Below, piece after piece: positions 8,475 to 17,850 of a stretch of DNA of 64,000 nucleotides (position 1 is the stretch's first letter; the number at the start of each line of letters is the position of its first letter). This DNA is from a virus. The notes under the pieces are model-generated. The model did not search any database, was not told where the DNA came from, and saw only the letters and a list, made by a program, of their open reading frames with translations. The stretch covers positions 1 through 64,000 of IMG/VR virus record IMGVR_UViG_3300031673_016569. The stretch is one strand, 5' to 3'. The position numbers and the translations under genes are program-made.

Positions 8475-9445
8475 TTCACGTCGCCCAGGAGCGAACAGGT
8501 CGCGCGCGTGGCGGATTCGATGTAATAGGTGAACACGTCCACCGCGCCCGCTGTCGCTGTCAAGGTCGGCACCGTGCCGCCTGGGAATTTCCAGAACGCG
8601 TTAAAGCCGAGCGTGAGCGGCGTGTACGGCGACCCCACTGGTTGCGTAATTACGATGCACCCCGACTGCCCCTGCACCGGATGTGATGGCGCGGAAAGCG
8701 TGGAGTTCTCCGTCATGGTCATGGTGAAGTTGTTGCCGGTGTCCAGGTCAATCGCGGTCGCGCCAGCCGTCGAAGTCAATCCCGCTGGCGCCGTGCCCCG
8801 CTGCGCCTTCGTCCATGACTGAACCACCCCGAGCTGCGCCAGCGCGGCGAGGAGCAAGGCGGAATCCTTGATAAGCGAACCCGTCGCGCCGTCGAACAAG
8901 ACGATGGCGCTGTCCGTCGCGGCAATCGGCCCGATGACGTCGCCCGAACCCGAGCCAGAGGGGCCAGCCGGTCCCGTTGCCCCGGTCGCGCCGGTTGTAC
9001 CGGTTGCGCCCGTCGGCCCTGTTGGGCCAGTCGGGCCCGCCGGCCCGGTCGGCCCGGCTGGACCCGCCAGAGTGTTGATGCCGAGGGTGGTGCGGTAATC
9101 GGTGTACGCGGTGACCACACCGCCAGCGGTGACCACCGTGTAGAGCGGCCAGCGAGGCGATGGCGGAGAGCCCAACGAGCCCACCGTGAACGCGGTGGTG
9201 TTCTGGTACAGGTTGCCGAGGTCGTCGCACTCGATATAGCTGGTGGAATTGTCCGGTAGGGTTAGCGTGCCGTCGGCAATGTTGGCGTAGGTCTGCGGAA
9301 AGATGCCGCCGTAGTAGCCCCAGGTGAGGCCCGCCGTGGTCGGCGCTTTGCGCGCGAACAGGGAGTTCGGCGCCACCGCGTCGAAATTCTCGTTGATTTG
9401 CACCTCGGGCGAGGCCGAGGCGTTGATGGTTTGGAGTCGTGACAT
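8471..9445 (-). CDS. Collagen-like tail fibre/tip-associated protein
   Basis: 324 residues. The N-terminus (MSRLQTINASASPEVQINENFDAV) is a common start of siphophage tip-attached fibres. A short collagen-like stretch of Gly-X-Y triplets (GPAGPTGPAGP and so on, about residues 130-170) forms a probable trimeric stalk, and the C-terminal part is beta-rich with an ending YYIESATRATCSLLGDVK. It lies between the tail-tip protein and the glycine-rich fibre, so it is probably part of the adhesion apparatus. Confidence 0.75.
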   Translation of the reverse strand: MSRLQTINASASPEVQINENFDAVAPNSLFARKAPTTAGLTWGYYGGIFPQTYANIADGTLTLPDNSTSYIECDDLGNLYQNTTAFTVGSLGSPPSPRWPLYTVVTAGGVVTAYTDYRTTLGINTLAGPAGPTGPAGPTGPTGPTGATGTTGATGATGPAGPSGSGSGDVIGPIAATDSAIVLFDGATGSLIKDSALLLAALAQLGVVQSWTKAQRGTAPAGLTSTAGATAIDLDTGNNFTMTMTENSTLSAPSHPVQGQSGCIVITQPVGSPYTPLTLGFNAFWKFPGGTVPTLTATAGAVDVFTYYIESATRATCSLLGDVK

Positions 9446-9454
9446 TTCGGTGTC

Positions 9455-12400
9455 CTATGCGGCCTGCTGCAGCGGGTAGCCTCTGCCGACCGTGGCAGAG
9501 CGTTGGTAGACTCTGGCGTAAATGGTGTTGCCCGGCGTCAGGCCGTCCGCAATTTGCTGTGCCTCGGTGTACGGGGCCGTCGGCGTCGAGGAGGCGATGG
9601 TGCGCACCACGGTGGAATAGCTGCTGCCGCTGAAAATATCAATCTCGTACGATTCGGTGTCCTCGCCGAGCGGCACATTGATGCCTAGCGGCCCGATCAT
9701 GCGGACCGCCAGGCGCGTGCGCCGCTGCCATTCGAATATGACGTTGTTCGCCGCGTCGCGGCCCGCCTTGAAAAGAATCGGCGAAAACGGTTTCAAGCCG
9801 ATCGCGATGTCGGTGAAGCTGACTGCAACCGCGCTGCTCAAAGGCTGACCGAGGGTGACGCCTTTGTAAAACCGAGAGAGTCCGAGGTCGGTGTTGAGCA
9901 TGAGCACCCGGCGCAGACCGGCGGCGCGCAACAGCACGCACCGCTCGCTTACGACGTGCCCGGTCGTCGCCCACTCCGTTCCACGGCCGCCGCGCAGCAG
10001 ACCGCTCAAGACGTAGACCCCGGGCGCCGTGATGGTCGCCGTGCGAAACTGGATCATTTCAGATCCGACCAGCATGGCGTTGACCGCGAGGTCATGCAGC
10101 ACATTGTCGCGCGTGTCGCTCGCCAGCGATCCCAGGCCAACATTGACCGTGACGGTGTTCGTTTCGTCGAACATCCGTCCGCGCGTCCAATCCCCGAGCG
10201 TGGTGGTGCACCAGCCGAACACCGCGCTTTCCAGCACGGTCGCTTTGCGCACGTAGGTCACATCGTCGACGCTGTTGAAAACCGCCGAGCCAGGATACAG
10301 GGCGGAATCGCCCTTGGTCGCGACGTAAAATCCGGCGTCGTTGTCCGAGTCCTGCAGGATCGGAACGTCCATCAGCGTCATCACCGTACCCGCGACCGGA
10401 ACGACCACGGTGCTGGAAGTGTAGTCGGCGCTGGTGATGCCCGTCTCGATAAGCGCCGATGCGTCGTCGAGCACCGCATCGAAGGTGAGCAGCGGATAGG
10501 CGTCGGTCTTTTTAACCAGGCGTGCTCGGAACATTGCGCCGTCCTGGCCCGTGAGCGTCACCACGTCCGTGGGCTCGAGCCGGCAATAATCTCCGAGCAC
10601 CTGGATGGTGCTGCTCAATACGCTCGTGGCCGTGTCGAGCAGGATGCTGTCGGCAATAGCCTTGGCATCGGCCGCCGACATTCCCAAGGCCATGGAAAGC
10701 GCGTTGAGCGTTCCGCCCGCCGCGCTAATCAGGCGGTCGCTGTATTGCGTGTCGGGCTGGTAGTCGTTGTCGATGTTGATGTAGGTCAGCGCCACCTGGG
10801 CGGGGATCTCAAGCTCGTTCGCCTGCAGCAATGCGAGCGGCTCGGGCGAATCCGTTCCCTTGGTCGCGCCAAGATCCAGATAGGGAATGGTGGCGACGGA
10901 AGCGCCGCCGCGCGGTCGGAAATAAATCTTGTCGCTCACCGTCATTTCGAAAAAGTACGCGGACTCAAGCAGCTCGATGACTGAGCGCATATTGACGATC
11001 TGCGATACCGCCATGCACCGCACCGGGCGCGTGATTGCCGACAACGCGGCCACGTCAATTTGATTGACGCTTAACCCGGCGCGAACGCATAGCGCCGACA
11101 CGACGCTGGCAAGCGTCGGCGGCGCTTTTGCAATAGTTGCGGCGCCCCTTATCCACGGCCCATAGCCGGCGGGCGGCGTGTACGAAAAATACAAAGGGTC
11201 GGCAATAATCGTCGCGTACCCCGATCCAGTATAAGGCGCGAGTTGTGGCGCCGGCCCCCAATTTCCATTTGCCAATTCCGGGCAATGGACGGTTCCCGCC
11301 GGTACCCCGCCAATCCATAGTTCAACCGTCAGCGCATCAAAATCAACCAACATTCCGCAATGTTGAAGCCCGCCGATTGACGCGCTTGAATATTGCGTTG
11401 CAATTCCGCCGCTGCGCGTGACGGTTGTCCCGGCCGGCCCGAACGGCGGGTAATATGTTTGATTGAACGAAAAGCCGATCGACTGGTCATCCCTGCCGAA
11501 ACGGATGTCGCCCGTCCCGCCGTCATACCCCGGTTGATTTTGCGCGCGCCATTGATCGGTGCACAATCCGCACCCGCCGTACATTAGATGAAATTCACAA
11601 TACAATTTTCTGTCGACCCCGCTGGCGCTTTTGAATACGCTGGGCGTGAATCCCCAAAACTGTGGGTCAGGGTTTCCCCACTGGCCTTGATAGGTCAATG
11701 ACGAATTGGGCTCCGCCCACGCCGGTTGCGGAAGCAACCACGGATAATATTGCAGCGATACGCCGCTGTAAGGCACACTCGGCAAATACGTCAACGGGTC
11801 AATCGCCGCGTATGCCTTTCCGCGCACGGCGCCGCTTTCGATCACTTCGAAGGTGAGGTTCGGAACCTGGCCGCTTTGCCCGAGCTGCAGCCCCTCGATG
11901 AACACGTATCCGCGCCCGCGATATGCCGGCGCCGCGCCGATGCCGACCGCGGCCTCATAGGTGGGGTCTGGAAGTTGGGTGTCGGACCCGGGATAGACCG
12001 TCAAGCGCGACCATTGCGTTGTCGCGATGCTCGCCGCCAGGCTTCCATCCGTTGCGGCAGAGTCCGCAGTGTAAATCAGCGCGCCGTTCAGCCAGATGCG
12101 GCCCACCCCGACAATGGGATTGTCCGACAGGCCGACAAGCATATCCATGTTGTAGCTGATCGTTGAGGTGGACACCCCACCACCGCCGCCGCCTTTTCCG
12201 CCGCCCGTTGTCGTGGTGGTGGTCACTGGTCTACGGTCAGTGTTCCACCATACTTGGCCGGCGACCGTTGCCGCGCCGCGAATATACGGGATTGCCTGAC
12301 CGTAGGCCGTGCCAGTGACGGTCAAGTCCATCAAGGATTGTTGCTGTCCTTGGGTCGGTTTTGCGAACGAGCCGCCCAGGGCCGAACCGAGCGACCAGCC

Positions 12401-12475
12401 GAGAAGCGCGCCCTGCGGCCCACCAATCCAAAACCCGAGCGCGGCACCGGCGGCGGATATGACGAGCTGTGCCAT
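9455..12475 (-). CDS. Tail tip/host-specificity protein (GTA-like phage-tail_3 type) with SPRY-like insert
   Basis: 1006 residues. The start has the glycine-rich hydrophobic opening typical of this family (LVISAAGAALGFWIGGPQGA). Residues about 450-800 match the central hub region of GTA-type/phage-tail_3 proteins. Between them, residues about 265-442 look like a SPRY (B30.2) domain: a CGLCTDQW element, DIRFGRDD, GMLVDFDALTVELWIGG and SYTPPAGYGPW. It is the fourth gene of a DUF2460-DUF2163-NlpC/P60-tail tip series, the order seen in gene transfer agents and related siphophages. It should form the baseplate hub and contact the host. Confidence 0.85.
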   Translation of the reverse strand: MAQLVISAAGAALGFWIGGPQGALLGWSLGSALGGSFAKPTQGQQQSLMDLTVTGTAYGQAIPYIRGAATVAGQVWWNTDRRPVTTTTTTGGGKGGGGGGVSTSTISYNMDMLVGLSDNPIVGVGRIWLNGALIYTADSAATDGSLAASIATTQWSRLTVYPGSDTQLPDPTYEAAVGIGAAPAYRGRGYVFIEGLQLGQSGQVPNLTFEVIESGAVRGKAYAAIDPLTYLPSVPYSGVSLQYYPWLLPQPAWAEPNSSLTYQGQWGNPDPQFWGFTPSVFKSASGVDRKLYCEFHLMYGGCGLCTDQWRAQNQPGYDGGTGDIRFGRDDQSIGFSFNQTYYPPFGPAGTTVTRSGGIATQYSSASIGGLQHCGMLVDFDALTVELWIGGVPAGTVHCPELANGNWGPAPQLAPYTGSGYATIIADPLYFSYTPPAGYGPWIRGAATIAKAPPTLASVVSALCVRAGLSVNQIDVAALSAITRPVRCMAVSQIVNMRSVIELLESAYFFEMTVSDKIYFRPRGGASVATIPYLDLGATKGTDSPEPLALLQANELEIPAQVALTYINIDNDYQPDTQYSDRLISAAGGTLNALSMALGMSAADAKAIADSILLDTATSVLSSTIQVLGDYCRLEPTDVVTLTGQDGAMFRARLVKKTDAYPLLTFDAVLDDASALIETGITSADYTSSTVVVPVAGTVMTLMDVPILQDSDNDAGFYVATKGDSALYPGSAVFNSVDDVTYVRKATVLESAVFGWCTTTLGDWTRGRMFDETNTVTVNVGLGSLASDTRDNVLHDLAVNAMLVGSEMIQFRTATITAPGVYVLSGLLRGGRGTEWATTGHVVSERCVLLRAAGLRRVLMLNTDLGLSRFYKGVTLGQPLSSAVAVSFTDIAIGLKPFSPILFKAGRDAANNVIFEWQRRTRLAVRMIGPLGINVPLGEDTESYEIDIFSGSSYSTVVRTIASSTPTAPYTEAQQIADGLTPGNTIYARVYQRSATVGRGYPLQQAA

Positions 12476-12924
12476 TAGGGGGAAATTCCACGCAGAGAAT
12501 AGGCCGCAGCGAAGCGCATGGCCCTACTAAACATCAACCGCGTTTCGATCACCCGAGGCGGACGCGCGGCGAGTGCGGCGTGGATGATGGACAGCGTCCC
12601 TAGGCTCGAAGGGTAGTCCCCCAAGAGGGCAAGGTGTTGCGGGTCCTCGTCCGTTATAAGCAACACCACGTCGCCCGGCACCATTAACTCGCGCGGCTTT
12701 TGGTCCATGTATTCTCCGCACCAGCGCATCATGCTGCTACCGTCAGGCACTTGGGAGTAGGCAACCGTGTCGAAATCCTTGGACACCAACCCGAGCGCGC
12801 GCGCGACGCACACCAGTACCCCGGCACAATCCAGGCCAACACCTGGGAGTCGCCCCATGTGCTGAAACGGCGTGTCGATGTAGCTGCGCGCCAAGCGCAC
12901 GGCGTCGGCCCTGGTGTGACTCAT
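12475..12924 (-). CDS. NlpC/P60-family tail peptidase
   Basis: 149 residues. The catalytic cysteine is in LPGVGLDCAGVLV (about residue 33) and a histidine in LSIIHAAL (about residue 115). The arrangement matches NlpC/P60 peptidoglycan peptidases carried at the tail tip, which locally open the cell wall during DNA entry. It is tucked between the DUF2163 gene and the tail-tip protein with short overlaps. It is not a lysis endolysin by context. Confidence 0.88.
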   Translation of the reverse strand: MSHTRADAVRLARSYIDTPFQHMGRLPGVGLDCAGVLVCVARALGLVSKDFDTVAYSQVPDGSSMMRWCGEYMDQKPRELMVPGDVVLLITDEDPQHLALLGDYPSSLGTLSIIHAALAARPPRVIETRLMFSRAMRFAAAYSLRGISP

Positions 12925-13778
12925 GCGACCACCGCAATGCTCGGAGGCGCCGTCAGGTCATTCATGCCTTTGCGGTGCGGCTCGCCGACGAAGTTCAGGA
13001 CGTTATTGAATTTTGTGTGGCAATCCTCGTCAACCCGTTTCATGCAACCGGCGACTGCGCGATAGGTGTCACCGGGAAGGACGGGCAATACGAGTGGGAT
13101 GGCCAGGCCGAAGTGCCCGCCAGCAGCGAAGGTCTTGATTTTGGCGGACAGGCCATTGTTGTTGCCGCTCGTGAACACGATCTCGCCTTCGTTGAACCAT
13201 TGCGCGGCCTCCGTGCGGCTACTGTCGGCGAACGTCTGCTCGTTGGTGACGCTGGTGATCGCCCCCGTATAGGTGAACGCCGTGACGTCTTTCTTGCAGC
13301 GGGCATCCCCGAGCCGCGCGCGGCAGGTTTTGCTGCTCGCGTCGCCCACCGACTGCTGCAGGTATTGGCGAAAGTCGCGCAGCTCCGCGGTGACGGAATT
13401 GCGCAGCAGCGTGAATTCGCCCAAGGTGCCCGAGAGCAGCGTGTCAATGCCGTCGCTGATGCTCGCCCAGTTGTAGCGGAAAATGGTAAAGGCGGCGTTG
13501 CGCCACTTGCCGCCGAGAATGTCCGCGGTGGTGAATACCGATCCGTCATGCAAGGTGCTGAGCTGCAAGTTTCCCACCGCGGCGTTGGCGGCGATCACGA
13601 TGTCGCTCGCGGCGAGGCCCGGCTTCGCGAGATAGGTCACGCCGCCCACCAGGTCGTCGATGTCGTGCGTCGTGAACGCGAACACAGCGCCGTCCGCGCG
13701 GGTGATTTTCAGGGCGGTTGCGAGAGTGGTGTTGCGCGTCGCAATGTGCGCAGCCAGCGCGCTAGGCAGCGTTTTCAT
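12921..13778 (-). CDS. DUF2163 tail protein (GTA-like)
   Basis: 285 residues starting MKTLPSALAAHIATRNTTLA, a typical start for DUF2163/BR0599 proteins. Six or more cysteines cluster in the C-terminal half (for example CRARLGDARC and CMKRVDEDC), as is usual for this family and likely for metal or disulfide stabilisation. It overlaps both neighbours by a few bases. Role: distal tail component at the base of the tail tip. Confidence 0.88.
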   Translation of the reverse strand: MKTLPSALAAHIATRNTTLATALKITRADGAVFAFTTHDIDDLVGGVTYLAKPGLAASDIVIAANAAVGNLQLSTLHDGSVFTTADILGGKWRNAAFTIFRYNWASISDGIDTLLSGTLGEFTLLRNSVTAELRDFRQYLQQSVGDASSKTCRARLGDARCKKDVTAFTYTGAITSVTNEQTFADSSRTEAAQWFNEGEIVFTSGNNNGLSAKIKTFAAGGHFGLAIPLVLPVLPGDTYRAVAGCMKRVDEDCHTKFNNVLNFVGEPHRKGMNDLTAPPSIAVVA

Positions 13779-14347
13779 AGGCGCAGTTCGGTGATGGCGA
13801 TCGAAGTCCAGTCGTACAGCTCAAAGCTGATCCATTGCGGCATCATCTGGTCGATGTCGAAGCGCACGGGGAAATCGAACTCGCCCGTCCAGCTTGTCGG
13901 CGCGGGGCCAGTTCCCGTCACAATTCCGGTGGTGGTGTCCAGCGAATAAGTGCCGCTGCCGGCGAGTACCACGGTGCCGGCGACCGGTTTGGAGATTTTG
14001 CGAAAGGTCGTCAGGGCGGCGAAGGTGTATTTTTTGTAAAGCTGCCAGTGGGTGCTGTCGATCGCAACGATCGAACCCTCGCCTGCGAGCGCCTGATAGT
14101 CGTTGAAATTTTTGAACCGGAATCCGTTGTGCATCCCGGCGACGCCGTGGAAAAACGCCAGCAGGTCGTCCAGCTCGGCCTGGTTGCGCACGCCCTGAAT
14201 CACGTTGCCCTGGTAGAGCGGCATCGACCAATTCTGGTTATTGACTTCAAACCCGCCGGCGTTGCGCGCGATGCTGGTGGAATAACCCGGGCCGAATTGA
14301 GAGCCGGCGCCGATCGACTCGGGAAAGCGCGGGGTTTCGATAAACAT
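13775..14347 (-). CDS. DUF2460 distal tail protein (GTA-like)
   Basis: 190 residues. MFIETPRFPESIGAGSQFGP and the RFKNFNDYQA element are characteristic of DUF2460 proteins, the distal tail proteins of gene transfer agents and many siphophages. It follows the tape measure gene directly and precedes DUF2163 with a four-base overlap, which is the normal order. Confidence 0.88.
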   Translation of the reverse strand: MFIETPRFPESIGAGSQFGPGYSTSIARNAGGFEVNNQNWSMPLYQGNVIQGVRNQAELDDLLAFFHGVAGMHNGFRFKNFNDYQALAGEGSIVAIDSTHWQLYKKYTFAALTTFRKISKPVAGTVVLAGSGTYSLDTTTGIVTGTGPAPTSWTGEFDFPVRFDIDQMMPQWISFELYDWTSIAITELRL

Positions 14348-16911
14348 CAGTTGTTCCTCGCCATTGCGCGCTGCACGCCGAGGCCCGCCGCCGCCGCGAT
14401 CTGCGCCTGCGAGCGCGTGTCGGTCTGGCCGCTAATGGTGAACACGTTGGTCACGGTCACCGCGCCGCCCATCGAGCTGTTTGGGATGATGTTGCCGGAG
14501 GTCGAGGGCACAAACATTTCCGGCCCCTGCTCGCCGACCACGTAAGGGCTGCCAGCGGACACAGGGCCACCGCCCGCTGCAAAGGCAAGCTCCGCGACCG
14601 GCGCCGCTGCCTGGGTGCCAGGCCCGAGAATGTTTCCAAGCCAGGACATCGCGCCGCCAAGGTTGGAAGCAAGTGGGCCGGTAATTTGCTGGCGCACCTG
14701 AATACGAATAATGTCCGCGATCACCGAGTCCGCGAACGTCTTGAAATTGAGCTTGCCGGTTTGGATGAACGTGACCAGCGCGTCCTCCATGTTTTTGAAG
14801 GCGTCGGTGAAGGCGGTTTTCGCCATCGCTGCGGCGTTGGTCGCGGAGTCCAGGTAGTCGCCGATGGCGTTTTTTGCTCCGTACTCGAACGTCCTATTTA
14901 CCGTCGAGGCCGAGGTTGCGATGTCGTCCAGCCCTTGCCTGAGCGCCGTCGCGCGCTGGATCTGGTCGGGGGTCATAGCCGACTTGTCGATCTGGTTGAG
15001 CGCGTCGAGCTCGATCTGCATCTGCGGGATGAAACTCTGGCGCAGCAGCAATATCCGCTGCCTGCTTTCGTACTCGCTGATGAGCCCCTGGTTCGCTTGG
15101 AGGGTGATCGCCTTTTCCTGATTGCCGAGGTCGGCCTGCGAGCGCCCGAACGCCGTCGTCACGTCGGCAAGCTGCGCGGTAATGAGGCCCGTCCGGATCA
15201 GGTCGTTCGCGATCTCGAGCCCGGCCGTGTCGCTATTGGCCGTCATTTTGTTGAGCTCATCGGTCCATTGCTTGTCCAGGCCGACCAGGTACGCTTCGGT
15301 CGCCTTGCCTTCCCCGGTGAGCATCTGCTGCTCCATGGTGTTGCGGTCGAGGGTGTATTTGCGCCAGGCGTCGGTGGCGTCCTGCGCCGTTTTTGCGGAG
15401 ATCCGTGATTCTTCTTCCATCGCGACGTTCAGCTCGCCCTGCACCTTGACGACCTTCGCCATAGCCGTGTACCTGGCCGCTGGATTGGCTGCCGAGTCGA
15501 CGCTTTTCTGGCCTGCCGCGAGTTCCCTTTGGAAGGTCGCTATCCTGGAATCGGCAGCCTGGTGTTCGAGCACGTCGCGCGCCGCGTAATAGGTCTGATA
15601 GCTGACCATGTTGTGCGCGAGCGCCTGATCGAGCAAAAGCTGCGCGCTCGCGATTCCGGCTTGCATCGTCTTGTCCAGCGCATCCTGCTGCGCCGTTACA
15701 TAGGCTGCAAAAGCGGCGGCGTTCTTGCCGGCTTGCAACCCTCCGGTGGCATCGAAATTCGCCTGCGGCTTCGCGGGTGCCGGACCGCCCTCCGTGGCCT
15801 TGAACACGTCCGCGGCCTTTCGCAACGCGATCTTGGCCGCAACCGCCCGTGTGAAGGCGGTCGTGTCCATGTTGTAGAGCGCGGCCATTTTCTGATTCGC
15901 CTCGACCGTCAGCTTCTCTTGGTCGTCCAGCAATTCCTTGTAGGCCGCGTCGCCTTCCTTCTTCGTGAGCCCGCCCGGCGTCAGGAAGGAGGCGATGATC
16001 GCGAGGTGCTTCGGCAGCAATTCCAAATCTGCGTCGGCCGCCTTGAAGCTCGACATGATCACGTCAAGCATCATGGGGATGGTTTTGAGGACGTCGATCA
16101 AGCGCGCCGCGCCCATCGCCGCCGCATCGGCCCAGCTCGTGATCGAGCCGTCCGCAGCGAGCGCCTTCGTCTCGCCCCCGAGTGAATCCGCCTCTTTGGC
16201 GCTGTCTGTCAATGCCGTAATGAACGACTGCATCGAGGGCAGCGCCGCGCTCACGACGGTATTCCAGAGGATGGTTGTCTGCTGATTGAGCAACGCGACC
16301 TGGAGCGCGTATTCCTTGGCAGCCTCGGCCTGGGCCTTGGTAGTGGTCGCCTCGACGGGGCCAAGCTCCACCAGCGCCCTCATCGCCGGCAACTGCTCCG
16401 CGCCCGCTTTGCCCATTAACGCGACCGCAATGGCGGTCTTGCCTGCTCCGTCGGCGTAGCCGTAGAGCTGCTGCGCGATCTCGCGATAGAGCACCGATGG
16501 CGCTTTGAGGTTGCCCGCCGCGTCCTTGGCCGACAAGCCCAGGAACGCCAGCGCCTGGGTGGCAGGCTTGGTGATGTTGGCCGATGTACTTTCGGCTTGG
16601 CTCAATTTGGTGAGTGCGATCGTCACGCTGTCAATATCGCCACCCGAGAGCCCGGCAAAGAACTGCAACTGCGAAAGCGCCTCGATACTGGCCCCGGTTT
16701 TCTCAGAGGCCTGCTGCAGCTTGTCCATGCCGTCGGCGACCGAGTTGATTTTTTCGAGCAGCATCGTCGCGGAAAACCCCACGCCGATGGCGCCGAGCAT
16801 GTGTTCGATGTTTTTCACGGCGTCGCCCACAATGCTCTGGGATTTCGCCATATCGGTCGTGAGCTGCGCCATGTTGGCTAACATTTGGATCTCGAGCGTG
16901 CCAGCGATCAT
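14347..16911 (-). CDS. Tail tape measure protein
   Basis: 854 residues, largely alpha-helical and alanine-rich with coiled-coil potential, and hydrophobic patches in the first 200 residues. Near residues 715-760 it has the lambda-type tape-measure C-terminal signature (LVTFIQTGKLNFKTFADSVI). Its length would set a tail of siphovirus size. The start overlaps the stop of the chaperone-fusion gene by ATGA. The C-terminal part carries a glycine-rich segment before MFVPSTSGNIIP, common in this family. Confidence 0.9.
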   Translation of the reverse strand: MIAGTLEIQMLANMAQLTTDMAKSQSIVGDAVKNIEHMLGAIGVGFSATMLLEKINSVADGMDKLQQASEKTGASIEALSQLQFFAGLSGGDIDSVTIALTKLSQAESTSANITKPATQALAFLGLSAKDAAGNLKAPSVLYREIAQQLYGYADGAGKTAIAVALMGKAGAEQLPAMRALVELGPVEATTTKAQAEAAKEYALQVALLNQQTTILWNTVVSAALPSMQSFITALTDSAKEADSLGGETKALAADGSITSWADAAAMGAARLIDVLKTIPMMLDVIMSSFKAADADLELLPKHLAIIASFLTPGGLTKKEGDAAYKELLDDQEKLTVEANQKMAALYNMDTTAFTRAVAAKIALRKAADVFKATEGGPAPAKPQANFDATGGLQAGKNAAAFAAYVTAQQDALDKTMQAGIASAQLLLDQALAHNMVSYQTYYAARDVLEHQAADSRIATFQRELAAGQKSVDSAANPAARYTAMAKVVKVQGELNVAMEEESRISAKTAQDATDAWRKYTLDRNTMEQQMLTGEGKATEAYLVGLDKQWTDELNKMTANSDTAGLEIANDLIRTGLITAQLADVTTAFGRSQADLGNQEKAITLQANQGLISEYESRQRILLLRQSFIPQMQIELDALNQIDKSAMTPDQIQRATALRQGLDDIATSASTVNRTFEYGAKNAIGDYLDSATNAAAMAKTAFTDAFKNMEDALVTFIQTGKLNFKTFADSVIADIIRIQVRQQITGPLASNLGGAMSWLGNILGPGTQAAAPVAELAFAAGGGPVSAGSPYVVGEQGPEMFVPSTSGNIIPNSSMGGAVTVTNVFTISGQTDTRSQAQIAAAAGLGVQRAMARNN

Positions 16912-17797
16912 TTTTTACCCCTTGCGGCCATTGCGCGAATCGAGTGCAGCATCCTGTCGGCTACCGAGGAGAGATCCACCGCGCGCGCGGCGGCGGCGCT
17001 CCACGGCTGCGGACAGTCTGCCTTTTCCGCGTCACGCATCCCGACGATGTAGTCCATGGATAGTTGCCTCAACAGCCGCGCCTCCCACGGCTGCAGCCGC
17101 ACCCCGGTGTTGCTTTGCCAGGCGCGGATTTCCTCATGCGTGAGGGGCCCGAGCCCCATCCCGGCGACCATCGTCGGCCCCATGTCCCACAGGTAGGCCA
17201 CGAGATAGTCGGCACCGTCCACGCTCGGCAACTCGGGCACGTAGAACTCGTCCTTGCGATCTGCTCGCATCTGTTCGAGGCGCGAGAGCCGCCGGGCGGT
17301 CGAGCGGTCGTTCTTCCCGCGTTCAGGCGACGTATTCAGCCAGGCTCGTTGACGCACATGGATCGCTAGTTCGTCGTAGAGCCCTGCGTAAAATTTGCGG
17401 TTTCGTTCATGTAGGCCATCACCTGGGTCGCGATGAACGAAAGCCGCGTGTTGGCGTAGATCTCCGCGAAAAACGTCGCGCCGGTTGCCCCGGTGTCGCT
17501 TTCCGCGTTCTCTATTTCCTTGGTGCACGCGACGAGGAACTCGGTTTGATCCAGCGCCTTTTCCTCGGCGGATTGATCAGCCTTGCCCTTGCGCTCGCGG
17601 TGTTTGAGCCAGCGCGCGGCCTTGGCCGACATCGCCATCGCGTACTGCTTCGAGCCCGGCCCGTAGACATGCACCCGGATGGGTTTCGACAGATCGGGCT
17701 TGCCATCTGCATCGGCCGCATACATCGGCGCGTCCGCGGCATCGCGCAAGTGCACGATTCCGATCTCCTGCATTTCGTATTGTTTGAGGGTTGACAT
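16908..17797 (-). CDS. Tail assembly chaperone frameshift product (G-GT-like)
   Basis: Joined product of two frames. Ribosomes start at 17797, read to the slippery heptamer A AAT TTT (17396 to 17390), slip back one base and continue in the -1 frame to the stop at 16908, giving about 296 residues (136 before the slip plus 160 after). The -1 part reads YAGLYDELAIHVRQRAW after the site and has no good start of its own. Location between tail tube and tape measure and the slippery site in the correct phase match the G/GT chaperones of lambda-like phages. Confidence 0.75.
17366..17797 (-). CDS. Tail assembly chaperone, zero-frame product (G-like)
   Basis: 143 residues, the product made without frameshifting. 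It has the usual charged helical composition of tail chaperones (SKQYAMAMSAKAARWLKHRE) and ends shortly after the slippery site (NFTQGSTTN). It would coat the tape measure protein during tail assembly. Together with the fused form it sets the chaperone ratio. Confidence 0.8.
   Translation of the reverse strand: MSTLKQYEMQEIGIVHLRDAADAPMYAADADGKPDLSKPIRVHVYGPGSKQYAMAMSAKAARWLKHRERKGKADQSAEEKALDQTEFLVACTKEIENAESDTGATGATFFAEIYANTRLSFIATQVMAYMNETANFTQGSTTN
17390..17396 (-). promoter_or_regulatory. -1 programmed frameshift site A AAT TTT
   Basis: The heptamer is in phase with the zero frame (gcA AAT TTT acg), which is the X XXY YYZ form needed for tandem tRNA slippage. It lies 24 bases before the zero-frame stop. 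The -1 frame after it runs open for 160 codons. Confidence 0.75.
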
Positions 17798-17850
17798 TCA
17801 GGTTCTCCAAAGTGAAAGGTGAAAGAGCCGGTTGTTGCCGGGAATTCGTC

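Noticed and set aside
12921-14347. A gene transfer agent rather than a prophage
   Set aside because: The tail-tip order is GTA-like, but integrase, replication genes and a P27 terminase are present, which fits a prophage better.
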